Part shown: piece after piece, positions 6,642 through 14,795 of the stretch | Layout: every line of letters begins with the position of its first letter | Position numbering within the stretch: the stretch's first letter is position 1 | From: Clostridia bacterium | Lineage (GTDB): Bacteria > Bacillota > Clostridia > Christensenellales > UBA1242 | DNA length: 16,086 nucleotides | Reading direction: 5' to 3' | Assembly (NCBI GenBank): GCA_017473285.1 | Contig: JAFULP010000035.1 | Coordinates: forward strand, 1 to 16,086 | Translations under genes and position numbers: made by a program | Notes under the pieces: generated by a model | What the model was told of the DNA's origin: nothing | Databases searched by the model: none | The model's input: only the letters and a program-made list of their open reading frames with translations

Positions 6642-6648
6642 TGTCGAA
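6642..6648. promoter_or_regulatory. Spo0A binding box (0A box)
   Basis: TGTCGAA on the plus strand, an exact match to the established 0A-box core TGNCGAA (TTCGACA on the minus strand). It is centred about 42 bases upstream of the predicted spo0A transcription start and about 93 bases upstream of that of the divergent sipL-like gene. It is the only exact match I noticed in an intergenic region of the window. Confidence 0.7.
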
Positions 6649-6702
6649 AATATATGAAAACTTTGAATTTAGTTACACTTTTTTGGGGTTAGATTGATAA
6701 AT

Positions 6703-6731
6703 TTGTAAAATTTTCAAACTTAAAGCATAAT
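6703..6731 (+). promoter_or_regulatory. Candidate promoter of the sipL-like gene (sigma-A or sigma-E)
   Basis: TTGTAA (6703-6708), a 17-base spacer and CATAAT (6726-6731) read as a sigma-A promoter. The same bases can be read as sigma-E-like: GTAAAATT (6705-6712), 13 bases, CATAATTT (6726-6733). SipL is sigma-E-controlled in Clostridioides difficile, so the second reading is biologically attractive, but the match is imperfect. Confidence 0.4.
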
Positions 6732-6771
6732 TTACACACGCCACCTATATATTTAGAACATAGGAGGCATT

Positions 6772-8280
6772 ATGGAAGAAAATAATGGAATTAAAGTGGC
6801 GCATGTAATAAATTTACCTACGCTAAATATCAAATCTCAACTTAATATGAATATCGACTCAAACACTCATATTAAACAAGTATTAAATATTGAAACTTGC
6901 TTAATCGATTCGCAAATCGAACCACTGTTTAACAAGGCAATTGTAAAAGGAAGTGTTGGAATTAAGGTTGTATATATCGACACCGACAATATGTACAACA
7001 GTTTGTCCGACTCGGTTAATTTTAGCGAAACTATCAATAGCGAAAACATAACCGCTGATTGCGAAATTAGTGTTAACAACAGCCAATTTATTGCAGAATT
7101 TGATAATGATGACAAAATGTTGCGTGTTAATATCGAAGGTAGTTTGGATTGCTTGTGTAGTTTAAATGCGGGATTAAATACATTTAATCAATCTAATGAT
7201 AATTTGATTACAAAAAAATCCGTTTTGCAAGCGTGTACTTGTATACAAAAAATTAGCAAAACCACTAATTATGACTTTGATTTTAGGTTAGGTTCAAAAA
7301 TTAGTAAAATGTTATCGTGCGATAGCAAAGTTATTGTTGATGACGCTAAATGTTATGACGGATACATCTTGCTTAATGGGCAAATATTTAACACAATAAT
7401 GTACGAAACAGATAATGACGACAATCATTCAATTAAAATTTGTACCAATTCAACACCTTTTAAATGTGAGGTTGAAGCATCGTCTTGCGATAATGAATGT
7501 GTTGCAGATATTTCGGCATATATCAATTTGAATTCCACTCAAATTACGCCTGATATAAGCGATAATGACACTCACTTTAATTTTGAATATTGCATCGTAG
7601 TGAGTGGATATGTTTACAAAACAATTAATATGGATGTGATTGATGACTTATATAGTTTGGATAACGAAGTTGAAATAATTCGCAACAATTATGATGTGTG
7701 CAAAAAAATGCCATGCTTTAAATCCAACGAAAATATTGATGCGGAAATAACTTTGGCTGACGAACTTAATGTTGATGAAATATTAGGTATGATAAACACT
7801 TCCGCTAGCGTTACCCAATATTCGGTTAGGGACAATTTGATTGTGGTTGAAGGCGTGATTAGTGGCAACTTGTTGTACTTTGATGAAAATCGTGAAATTA
7901 AGCATTTGCCAACCCAAATACCATATTCAGTAAATATTAAGCAAGAATTAAATGATGAGATTTGTGCATTGCACTTATCCGCTGTTCCTTCAAGTTGCAA
8001 GTGCAAAATCAAGCGTGGCAACACCCTTATGGTAGATTATGAATTTTGTATAACGGGTAGCGCATACATTAAAAATAAAATTGAGTTGATTGATAATGTA
8101 AAATATGGCAAGGCGATTAATTATGGCGACATTGCTTTCCAAATATACATCGCTCACTCTAACGAAAGTTGCTGGGATTTGTGCAAACGATTGCATATAA
8201 CTCAAGACAAACTAATTATGTTTAATAAAGAAAATCCCGCAACCTATTCAGGTGGCGAGAAAGTAATAGTTTATCGCTAA
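6772..8280 (+). CDS. sipL: SipL-like SPOCS/LysM spore coat morphogenesis protein
   Basis: SipL is a mother-cell protein that binds the SpoIVA ATPase and ties the coat to the forespore surface. The 502-residue protein has three divergent SPOCS (DUF3794) units, each with a V.G.V...V.Y core: AIVKGSVGIKVVYIDTD (about 56-72, domain 35-130), YILLNGQIFNTIMYETD (about 198-214, domain 178-290) and LIVVEGVISGNLLYFDENRE (356-375, domain 335-435). The C-terminus (about 456-502; SNESCWDLCKRLHITQDKL then GGEKVIVY) is a LysM domain, matching SipL architecture. AGGAGG at 6762-6767 is close to the ATG (4 bases). No signal peptide, as expected for a mother-cell cytoplasmic protein. It carries 21 cysteines, unusually many. 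The stop overlaps the convergent gene's stop. It could be another SPOCS/LysM spore protein, but SipL fits best. Confidence 0.88.
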   Translation: MEENNGIKVAHVINLPTLNIKSQLNMNIDSNTHIKQVLNIETCLIDSQIEPLFNKAIVKGSVGIKVVYIDTDNMYNSLSDSVNFSETINSENITADCEISVNNSQFIAEFDNDDKMLRVNIEGSLDCLCSLNAGLNTFNQSNDNLITKKSVLQACTCIQKISKTTNYDFDFRLGSKISKMLSCDSKVIVDDAKCYDGYILLNGQIFNTIMYETDNDDNHSIKICTNSTPFKCEVEASSCDNECVADISAYINLNSTQITPDISDNDTHFNFEYCIVVSGYVYKTINMDVIDDLYSLDNEVEIIRNNYDVCKKMPCFKSNENIDAEITLADELNVDEILGMINTSASVTQYSVRDNLIVVEGVISGNLLYFDENREIKHLPTQIPYSVNIKQELNDEICALHLSAVPSSCKCKIKRGNTLMVDYEFCITGSAYIKNKIELIDNVKYGKAINYGDIAFQIYIAHSNESCWDLCKRLHITQDKLIMFNKENPATYSGGEKVIVYR

Positions 8281-8837
8281 TGTTTGTTGGTTTTGGTCAA
8301 TTTATTTTTAGCAATCACGGTGTCCAACTCATGATTAAAATCTTCAAGCGAAATATTTAAAGTGTTTAAATCAAAAATTGCACAAGCAAAGTTATTAAAT
8401 ACAACAAATGCGTAATTATCTTTGATTTGATATGCAACAAGTGTGGACATTTCGCATACATTTTGCATTACCACCTTATTGTTTTTGTAATAACTTTCAG
8501 TACATTTATTTTTGCTAATTTCAGTAATCGTGTACTCTATTTCAGCCAAATTTAATTGCTTTAAAAATTTCTTTTGATTATACATTATTATCTTGGGCAT
8601 AACAAGATTAAAAATTTCAACCCCTATTAATGCAATCAATATAATTAAATCAATTACAAAACTTGCATCCCTAACTATATCCCATATCAAAACGCCTACC
8701 ATAACAAACATAAAAACCACAACTAATATATGTACAATATTATCCTTTTTGGTTTTCTTTAGTTTAAAGGTTGTTTTGGTGGCTTCAAGACCTAAATCTA
8801 CTGTATATTTAAATTGCGAACTAATATTTTCTTTCAT
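8277..8837 (-). CDS. Small two-helix membrane protein, possibly YcxB-like
   Basis: A 186-residue protein of unknown function. A cytoplasmic N-terminus rich in Lys (21-32) precedes two transmembrane helices (about 34-53 and 59-78) joined by a very short loop. A soluble C-terminal domain of about 100 residues follows, with strands such as IEYTITEIS (100-108), STLVAYQIKDNYAFVVFN (131-148) and FACAIFDLNTL (150-160), and ends in a helix with LEDFNHELDTVI. Two N-terminal helices followed by a PH-like beta domain is the layout of YcxB-like proteins; I infer that assignment from shape only. ATGGAG at 8849-8854 supports the start. It converges on the sipL-like gene, and the two stop codons share bases 8278-8279. 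A possible promoter (TTGACT at 8886-8891, TATGCT at 8863-8868) would use one arm of the upstream terminator. Confidence 0.75.
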   Translation of the reverse strand: MKENISSQFKYTVDLGLEATKTTFKLKKTKKDNIVHILVVVFMFVMVGVLIWDIVRDASFVIDLIILIALIGVEIFNLVMPKIIMYNQKKFLKQLNLAEIEYTITEISKNKCTESYYKNNKVVMQNVCEMSTLVAYQIKDNYAFVVFNNFACAIFDLNTLNISLEDFNHELDTVIAKNKLTKTNKH

Positions 8838-8881
8838 ATTTATATCTACTCCATTTTATTAAAGCATAAGTAATTATAACA

Positions 8882-8948
8882 AAAAAGTCAAGGAATTAAT
8901 TGAAGTACATCCCACATTTTGAGGACTTCATAATCGCCTTGACTTTTA
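8882..8948 (-). terminator. Long compound-hairpin terminator after the giant surface protein gene
   Basis: Outer arms AAAAGTCAAGG (8883-8893) and CCTTGACTTTT (8937-8947) pair perfectly over 11 bp. Inside, ATTA (8895-8898) pairs with TAAT (8931-8934) and TGAAGT (8901-8906) with ACTTCA (8925-8930), leaving an 18-base apical loop. On the minus strand the outer stem runs into six T. It lies 39 bases past the stop of the 1929-residue gene. The size (about 65 bases) is well above a plain terminator. Confidence 0.8.
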
Positions 8949-8986
8949 TTAAATTTTAAAATCAGTTAACTGTAAATATAATTATA

Positions 8987-11900
8987 TTAAATTTTATCAT
9001 ACGAACTATACTTTTGCTTGCTCTTGCGTCTAATCAATATGAATATTAATATTAAAATAGCAAGTAACAATAAAATTAAGCAAATAATTAATATAATTAA
9101 CCATAATGGCAAATATGTGGTTCGTGTTACGATGCTAAATAGCGCCTCACCTTGCTCCACTCTTACCACCGTGTATTCATCTTGTGGTAAATACTCAATT
9201 TTTTCCACATTGTTGCCGTCGGTTACTTGCAATACTTTTGTAATTTTGTTTACTTTAGGCAAGTATATATACAATCCTTGTGGCACCAATTGATTTACAA
9301 CGCCAACACGCAATACCACTTCATAGCAAACTCTTAGTTTTTCGCCCTTTGAAATTTCAGGCTCAACAATGCTATATAAATTGCGATATTCGCTAGAGCC
9401 GTTGCTATACACGCTTGCAATAATTTCACTGCCTATAGGGATTAAACACAATCTATCAGCATCCACGATTTTAACCGTTCCATAATCCTTAATTGTGTAT
9501 GTCAATTCGTATGGATGAATGTCAACATATTTTGTATCGTAAGTTATTGTATAGTTTGTACTATCTGCGCCAACCACTGCATTAGTCCAATCTAATTTAA
9601 CTTCACGAGCAACGCCTACGCTGTAGTCATCAAGGTAAAATCTTAAATTTTCGTTTAAAATTTGTGTCGAGTCGCTTTCAAGTTTGCCCACATAATTAAT
9701 ATTATCAATATTTACTACAAGGTTGCCAGTGCCATCGTATACTTTGTTGCTAACTTTAAAGCCAGTGATATTTAACTTTTTAGGCGTTATTTGACCAATT
9801 TGGGTAAACACAAGGTTTTCGCCACTAGCCAACTTGTAGTTTGTTATTGTATTGTTAGATGCGTCCAATAATGAAATGTCAAACACACTTATATCATGCA
9901 ATGTTGATATTGTATTTACTGATGAACCTGAAAATTTAGCACTCAACTTATTGGCGTCAATAAATACTTGATTTTGGTCCTTGGCAAACAATCCTTCCAG
10001 TTTAATATCGTTAACGATTACTGTTGATGCCAAACTGTTTGTTCCGTCATATACTTTTGATATAGGATTAGTTTGGCTATAAGTTTTTAAAGACACTGTG
10101 ATTAATGCTGGAGTTATTTTGTAAGTAACCACTTCATCAAACACAACATTGATTGTTTGTGAACTGCTTGAACTTATTTTTGCAACAATTTGCACTTCAT
10201 ACTGACCAACATTTATAGGTAAAGTATCTATATAACCCGCACCCGAATTATACTTGATAACCACCTCAAATTTTTCACCAACAATAACATCTGCATTGTC
10301 GCCAGTTGTTGTCAATCCTTGCTCTGCGCCAATATATGTGCGCTCGTACAAATAACCTGTGGATAGGCTATATCCTGTATAATTTCCCAGCGTTATTTTA
10401 GGGCTTAACAACAATACTGCCGTGATTTCGTGTGAATTTGAAATGTGTGCTTTTAATGCAAGTTGCTCCCATAGCGCTATGTCTTGCAAATCAAAACTAG
10501 AACCCGCTGGCTGTGATATGCCTGCAATTGAAAATCCGTCCACTCTAAACTTCTTACTAATTTCGGTATTCATACCTTCGTATAAATAACTAAAGTTAAC
10601 TGCTCCGCCATAGCCAACATTTTTTATTACAAGCGGAGAGTCTTCATCCCCATACACTGTTGCATTGCCATATTTCCTAATTAATGTTATGCCAAATTTA
10701 AAGTCTATAAAGTTGTAAGTATATGTAATATTATACACTTTTACTTTTAACACATTTTCCAATTTGTCTTCATCTTGCAAAGCATCTATTATGCTTGAAG
10801 TAAATTCTATTTTAAGTTGATAATACACTCCCTTAACTTGTTCTTGTTCATAAATGGCAATTGGAGTTAAACTATAAAAACTATTATTGCTTAATGTGGT
10901 TATATTAATACTTCCCAACTTAATTACTGATATATCCACACCTATTGAGGCTGGTGTAATTTCCATTGTAAGTATGTCACCAGTTTGAAATTCATAGCCA
11001 GTTTCGGCGTTTAGTGTTGTATTTGTGTTGCCACGCATCCTTGACACTGTAAAGGTTGCCAAAGTTTGTGGGTCTTGCCCATCAAAGTAATACATTTTGC
11101 CTTCAACACTATTACTAATAGTAAGGTTAATTGACTTTAATCCAAATACCAAATAAATGTTTACATAACCTTGCTCAATTTTGAAATTTGAAGGATTAAA
11201 TCTAAAACCTGAATCAATATTTTCGGTTACAATTTCGTTAGAAGCATTATAATAATACTTTTGCTTTAACACATAGCCCATTGTGGAATTAACCGTATAA
11301 TTAACTGTGTCAAACAATTTAACTGTTGCGCTGTTAGATGATGCTGAGCCATAATTGCATTGATTGCCTTGCTCGTCGGTGGCAATAAATTGCAATCCAT
11401 ATCTAACATATTGCAACACCACTTTTAACACCACATCACCATCTATTGTGGTTATTGTGTATTCGTTGGAGGTACTTAATTGATTGCCGTAAGCATTTTC
11501 CCAGCGTTGCAAACTTGTACCCAACATAAAGTTGTCAAGTTTGCACACAACATTACTGTTGTATTCAAAGTTGCCCATCTCAACATAATATTTGGTTGAA
11601 ATAAATCCATTTTCTGCTTCAGGAGCAACGCTTAAATCACCCTTTATATTGTTGATATAAAGATATGGATAATTAATTATGCTTGCATTTTCAGCAATAT
11701 TAAAATATACTTTTATGCTATAAGTGTGGATAGCGAAATATATGTACAAATTTACTTCATTAGTATCACTTGCATTGCTTATTATTGCTTGCTGGAAATT
11801 ATCATTGCTTAGTGTCCACTTGGTTACAAGATTTTCATCATCGTTAGTTTCCATTAGTCCAAGCAATTGATATGCATTAGTGCCAATGTAGGCATTGCCC

Positions 11901-14776
11901 ACATAATATCCACTATTTGCAACAGCATTAAATACATATTGATTGTTTAATTTAACCGTTGTTGAGGTCAAGCCCTCATCTTGCCCTTCAAATACGAGTC
12001 TGCCATTTGCACCGCTTGCATCAATGATATTTGTATCTTTATCGATATAATATATATTAAGTTTGTATTCAATTTCAGTAAATATTATGTCAATTATTTG
12101 ATTGGCATAAACTTTTGCGTCCATCACAATTTGTAGCACCAAATCGGTAGACAATGTTTGTGTGTTAAATTCGTATCTGTCAAACTTATAGCCAGCGCTA
12201 ATGTTATCGGTTGAAATTGTAATAATTATTATATCATTGTCGGTTGCCACTATAGTTTTTCCACTGCCTGACACGCCATTAACTGTAAATAATATATTGT
12301 CATAACTATATGCACTTTCGTTGTTTAAGCGCAAAGTTATATTATTTTCAAGTTTGCGATATTCAACATACAAAGTGTCAAAATCTGTTGCATTTAACAT
12401 ACATATCATATGATTGTTATACTCTATTTTACCCAAATTGCTTCCCAATTTGTCAGTAAAACTTGTAAAACCATAATTTGATGTATTAGTACTTTGAGTA
12501 GAATATATAACCAATGTATTTGGCAATAAGTTTGACAATTGCAAACTGTATGTTGCACTTTTAACACTATTGCACTCAATATCCTTAGGGGTGTTAATTG
12601 TAGCATTATTTAGCACAAACTTTTCCCCATCATAATAATATTTTACGCCATGCAATTCGATGTAATCATAAGCGGTGTTGTCGCTATTCATATACAAATA
12701 CATACTGTATGCATAATCAATTTGATAAGCCAATTTAGCATCGTCATACACTGCGGTGGTGGTTACAGTTTGTATTTCGCCAATTTTTACAAGATTGTGA
12801 CCATAAGTTGTTCCATTTATTGTGAATGTAACATTATTGACACTTTGAGTTAAGGTCAAATATTCAACGGTGCTGGCAAACAACTCGCCAAAGTATGTGT
12901 ATTTGTTAAAACTATATACACTTACTCCATCTTCATCGGTTTTGCTAATGGATGTTACATTTATTCCGTTTGCTGTGTATGTTAATGTGTCGCCCGATAT
13001 AACAATATTGCCAAACTGAGTGGTAGCAATAGTTGTTGTATTTGAAGTGCTGTCTATTGTGATGTCAGTATCTAAATATTCCACTTGCTGGCTAGTTAGT
13101 ACATTTTCACTATCACTAAATACTATAACTTTGTTGCTTAAATCTACTGCAACTGTATCGTAATCCACATTTTGCTCAATGCTATTATTTTTCAAACTAT
13201 AATTAACTGACGAATATCTATAATCAACATCCAAATAAAGTGTATAAATGTGTGTTTCGTCGTCGCTTATTGGAGCAAAACTTTGTATAGTTTGATTGTC
13301 ACTTGTTGCATTTTCGCTGGCAACAAACAAGTATCCGTCTTGCTTAGGCGTTGCGCTCCAACTCCAACCAACAATTGAATATTTAGTTGTTTGCGCATAC
13401 AAATTTAATTTTGTTCCAACTATAAGTTTGTTGTATCCATTAGTGTATGTATAACCATAATCAATATCATCGGCAAAATATTCGTCCACCAACTTAATTT
13501 CGAATGAATATGCAATATATTCAAATATTAATTGAATTTCAACATTTTCAGGTGCGGTTTCACTTAATGTGTAGGTGTTTGTAGCAAGCAATTCATTATT
13601 GATTGCAAATCCTACAAATTTATATCCAAACACATCAGTTGGATAGGTATATTCACTTGTTTTGTCATCGGTTATGTCTTTAATTGTAATCTTTTTGCTT
13701 AATTCGTCATATTCAAAACTTACACTTTCGCCCGCCGAAATGCTTTCGCTGTTAATATCGTACAATAAAGTGGTTAAGTTGTCGTAATTGCCATAGCCAT
13801 TAACCAAATACGAATTAAAACTAATCTCATATTGCTTTTTGCTATAATTGACGGTAAATGTGCTATCTTTTGACAAAGTAAATGATTGTGAATATTTGTT
13901 ATCAGGGTCCTGACCTTGGAATTGATAACTTACAAATTCGTACACATCATCTCCCGCCGAAATAGTTAAAGTCACTTGCTTGTCTGCGCGGATTAAATAA
14001 TTATAATCATCCACTTTGCTATAATAATTAGTTGCCGTTATAAAATTTATAATATTTGCAATATCAATATTGGCATTGCCCGATTTGATTTCTAAATTAT
14101 ATAAATAAGTATAATCAAAATCTATCAATAAGTTTTCTTTGATATTCAAACTAACAACAAATTGTTTAAACCCAGTTATATCATCATTAGTTACTGAATA
14201 TTGTGCGTTTACATTGCCATCTCGTATTACGTTGTTAAGGCTGATGCCGTTTATAAATAATACATTTAAAAATACATCTTTTGAAATGCCTTGTATGTGG
14301 ACATTGTCTTTGATTTTTACAGTTATTTCCAGTTGGTCATTATAATAATTTTTTCCGTCTTGTTGAGTTTTGTTTACAATTTCATAAGTAAAGTCCTTTA
14401 ACTCATCGTTTTCCAGCAAACTTTCGTCAAAGTTTACATAATATTCAATCTTGTGCCACATTGCCTTAATTGTTATATTTTCTTCCACTACAAAGGTGTC
14501 TTCTTCCTTGGTTGACAATTCCTTGATTACATTGCCGTCTTGATCCACCGAAACCCACGCTTCAAATGCGTATCCTGCGTTCATTTCGGCTTTTAGTGTA
14601 ACGCTATCGCCTACGGCATAATAGCCTTGTCCGTAAAATTTACCCGCTTCGGTTTCAAGTACTTGCGCATCTGTTATTTCCGTTGCAAAAACTGATGGTA
14701 TAGTCCCTATAAAGGCACTGCACACTGCCATCACCATAACAATTAATATTCCCAATATAATTCGTTTTTTACTCAT
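8987..14776 (-). CDS. Giant modular cell-surface protein with YDG domains and C-terminal membrane anchor
   Basis: A 1929-residue secreted, membrane-anchored protein, probably an adhesin or surface fibre; the ligand is unknown. Signal peptide: residues 1-32 (KKR, hydrophobic 7-24, likely cleavage near VFA-TE). Residues about 35-1365 are divergent modules of roughly 100 residues. Their junctions are alternating hydrophobic strands, e.g. ITIKAMWHKIEYYVNF (101-116), FTVNYSKKQYEISF (307-320), IQLIFEYIAYSFEIKLV (414-430), LYIYFAIHTYSIKVYF (1010-1025) and VNIYLVFGLKSINLTI (1205-1220). The first module (GYYAVGDSVTLKAEMNAGYAFEAWV) resembles InlB B-repeat-type domains. Two YDG-type domains follow (about 1555-1668 and 1669-1755), each with KVYDGT (1574, 1678). 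A 26-residue transmembrane helix (about 1889-1914) and a basic tail (RRKSKQK) anchor it; there is no LPXTG. RBS AAGGAGA at 14781-14787. Starts 19 bases after the flavoprotein gene. Confidence 0.93.
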   Translation of the reverse strand: MSKKRIILGILIVMVMAVCSAFIGTIPSVFATEITDAQVLETEAGKFYGQGYYAVGDSVTLKAEMNAGYAFEAWVSVDQDGNVIKELSTKEEDTFVVEENITIKAMWHKIEYYVNFDESLLENDELKDFTYEIVNKTQQDGKNYYNDQLEITVKIKDNVHIQGISKDVFLNVLFINGISLNNVIRDGNVNAQYSVTNDDITGFKQFVVSLNIKENLLIDFDYTYLYNLEIKSGNANIDIANIINFITATNYYSKVDDYNYLIRADKQVTLTISAGDDVYEFVSYQFQGQDPDNKYSQSFTLSKDSTFTVNYSKKQYEISFNSYLVNGYGNYDNLTTLLYDINSESISAGESVSFEYDELSKKITIKDITDDKTSEYTYPTDVFGYKFVGFAINNELLATNTYTLSETAPENVEIQLIFEYIAYSFEIKLVDEYFADDIDYGYTYTNGYNKLIVGTKLNLYAQTTKYSIVGWSWSATPKQDGYLFVASENATSDNQTIQSFAPISDDETHIYTLYLDVDYRYSSVNYSLKNNSIEQNVDYDTVAVDLSNKVIVFSDSENVLTSQQVEYLDTDITIDSTSNTTTIATTQFGNIVISGDTLTYTANGINVTSISKTDEDGVSVYSFNKYTYFGELFASTVEYLTLTQSVNNVTFTINGTTYGHNLVKIGEIQTVTTTAVYDDAKLAYQIDYAYSMYLYMNSDNTAYDYIELHGVKYYYDGEKFVLNNATINTPKDIECNSVKSATYSLQLSNLLPNTLVIYSTQSTNTSNYGFTSFTDKLGSNLGKIEYNNHMICMLNATDFDTLYVEYRKLENNITLRLNNESAYSYDNILFTVNGVSGSGKTIVATDNDIIIITISTDNISAGYKFDRYEFNTQTLSTDLVLQIVMDAKVYANQIIDIIFTEIEYKLNIYYIDKDTNIIDASGANGRLVFEGQDEGLTSTTVKLNNQYVFNAVANSGYYVGNAYIGTNAYQLLGLMETNDDENLVTKWTLSNDNFQQAIISNASDTNEVNLYIYFAIHTYSIKVYFNIAENASIINYPYLYINNIKGDLSVAPEAENGFISTKYYVEMGNFEYNSNVVCKLDNFMLGTSLQRWENAYGNQLSTSNEYTITTIDGDVVLKVVLQYVRYGLQFIATDEQGNQCNYGSASSNSATVKLFDTVNYTVNSTMGYVLKQKYYYNASNEIVTENIDSGFRFNPSNFKIEQGYVNIYLVFGLKSINLTISNSVEGKMYYFDGQDPQTLATFTVSRMRGNTNTTLNAETGYEFQTGDILTMEITPASIGVDISVIKLGSINITTLSNNSFYSLTPIAIYEQEQVKGVYYQLKIEFTSSIIDALQDEDKLENVLKVKVYNITYTYNFIDFKFGITLIRKYGNATVYGDEDSPLVIKNVGYGGAVNFSYLYEGMNTEISKKFRVDGFSIAGISQPAGSSFDLQDIALWEQLALKAHISNSHEITAVLLLSPKITLGNYTGYSLSTGYLYERTYIGAEQGLTTTGDNADVIVGEKFEVVIKYNSGAGYIDTLPINVGQYEVQIVAKISSSSSQTINVVFDEVVTYKITPALITVSLKTYSQTNPISKVYDGTNSLASTVIVNDIKLEGLFAKDQNQVFIDANKLSAKFSGSSVNTISTLHDISVFDISLLDASNNTITNYKLASGENLVFTQIGQITPKKLNITGFKVSNKVYDGTGNLVVNIDNINYVGKLESDSTQILNENLRFYLDDYSVGVAREVKLDWTNAVVGADSTNYTITYDTKYVDIHPYELTYTIKDYGTVKIVDADRLCLIPIGSEIIASVYSNGSSEYRNLYSIVEPEISKGEKLRVCYEVVLRVGVVNQLVPQGLYIYLPKVNKITKVLQVTDGNNVEKIEYLPQDEYTVVRVEQGEALFSIVTRTTYLPLWLIILIICLILLLLAILILIFILIRRKSKQKYSSYDKI

Positions 14777-14795
14777 ACCATCTCCTTAATGGATT

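Noticed and set aside
12650..12853. Plus-strand open frames inside the giant surface gene and other long genes
   Set aside because: They have no ribosome binding sites or recognisable domains and lie fully antisense to strongly supported genes.
9000..14776. Possible frameshifts or DNA tandem repeats in the giant gene
   Set aside because: The frame is unbroken over 1929 codons, and the modules are similar only at protein level, with no long identical DNA repeats seen.
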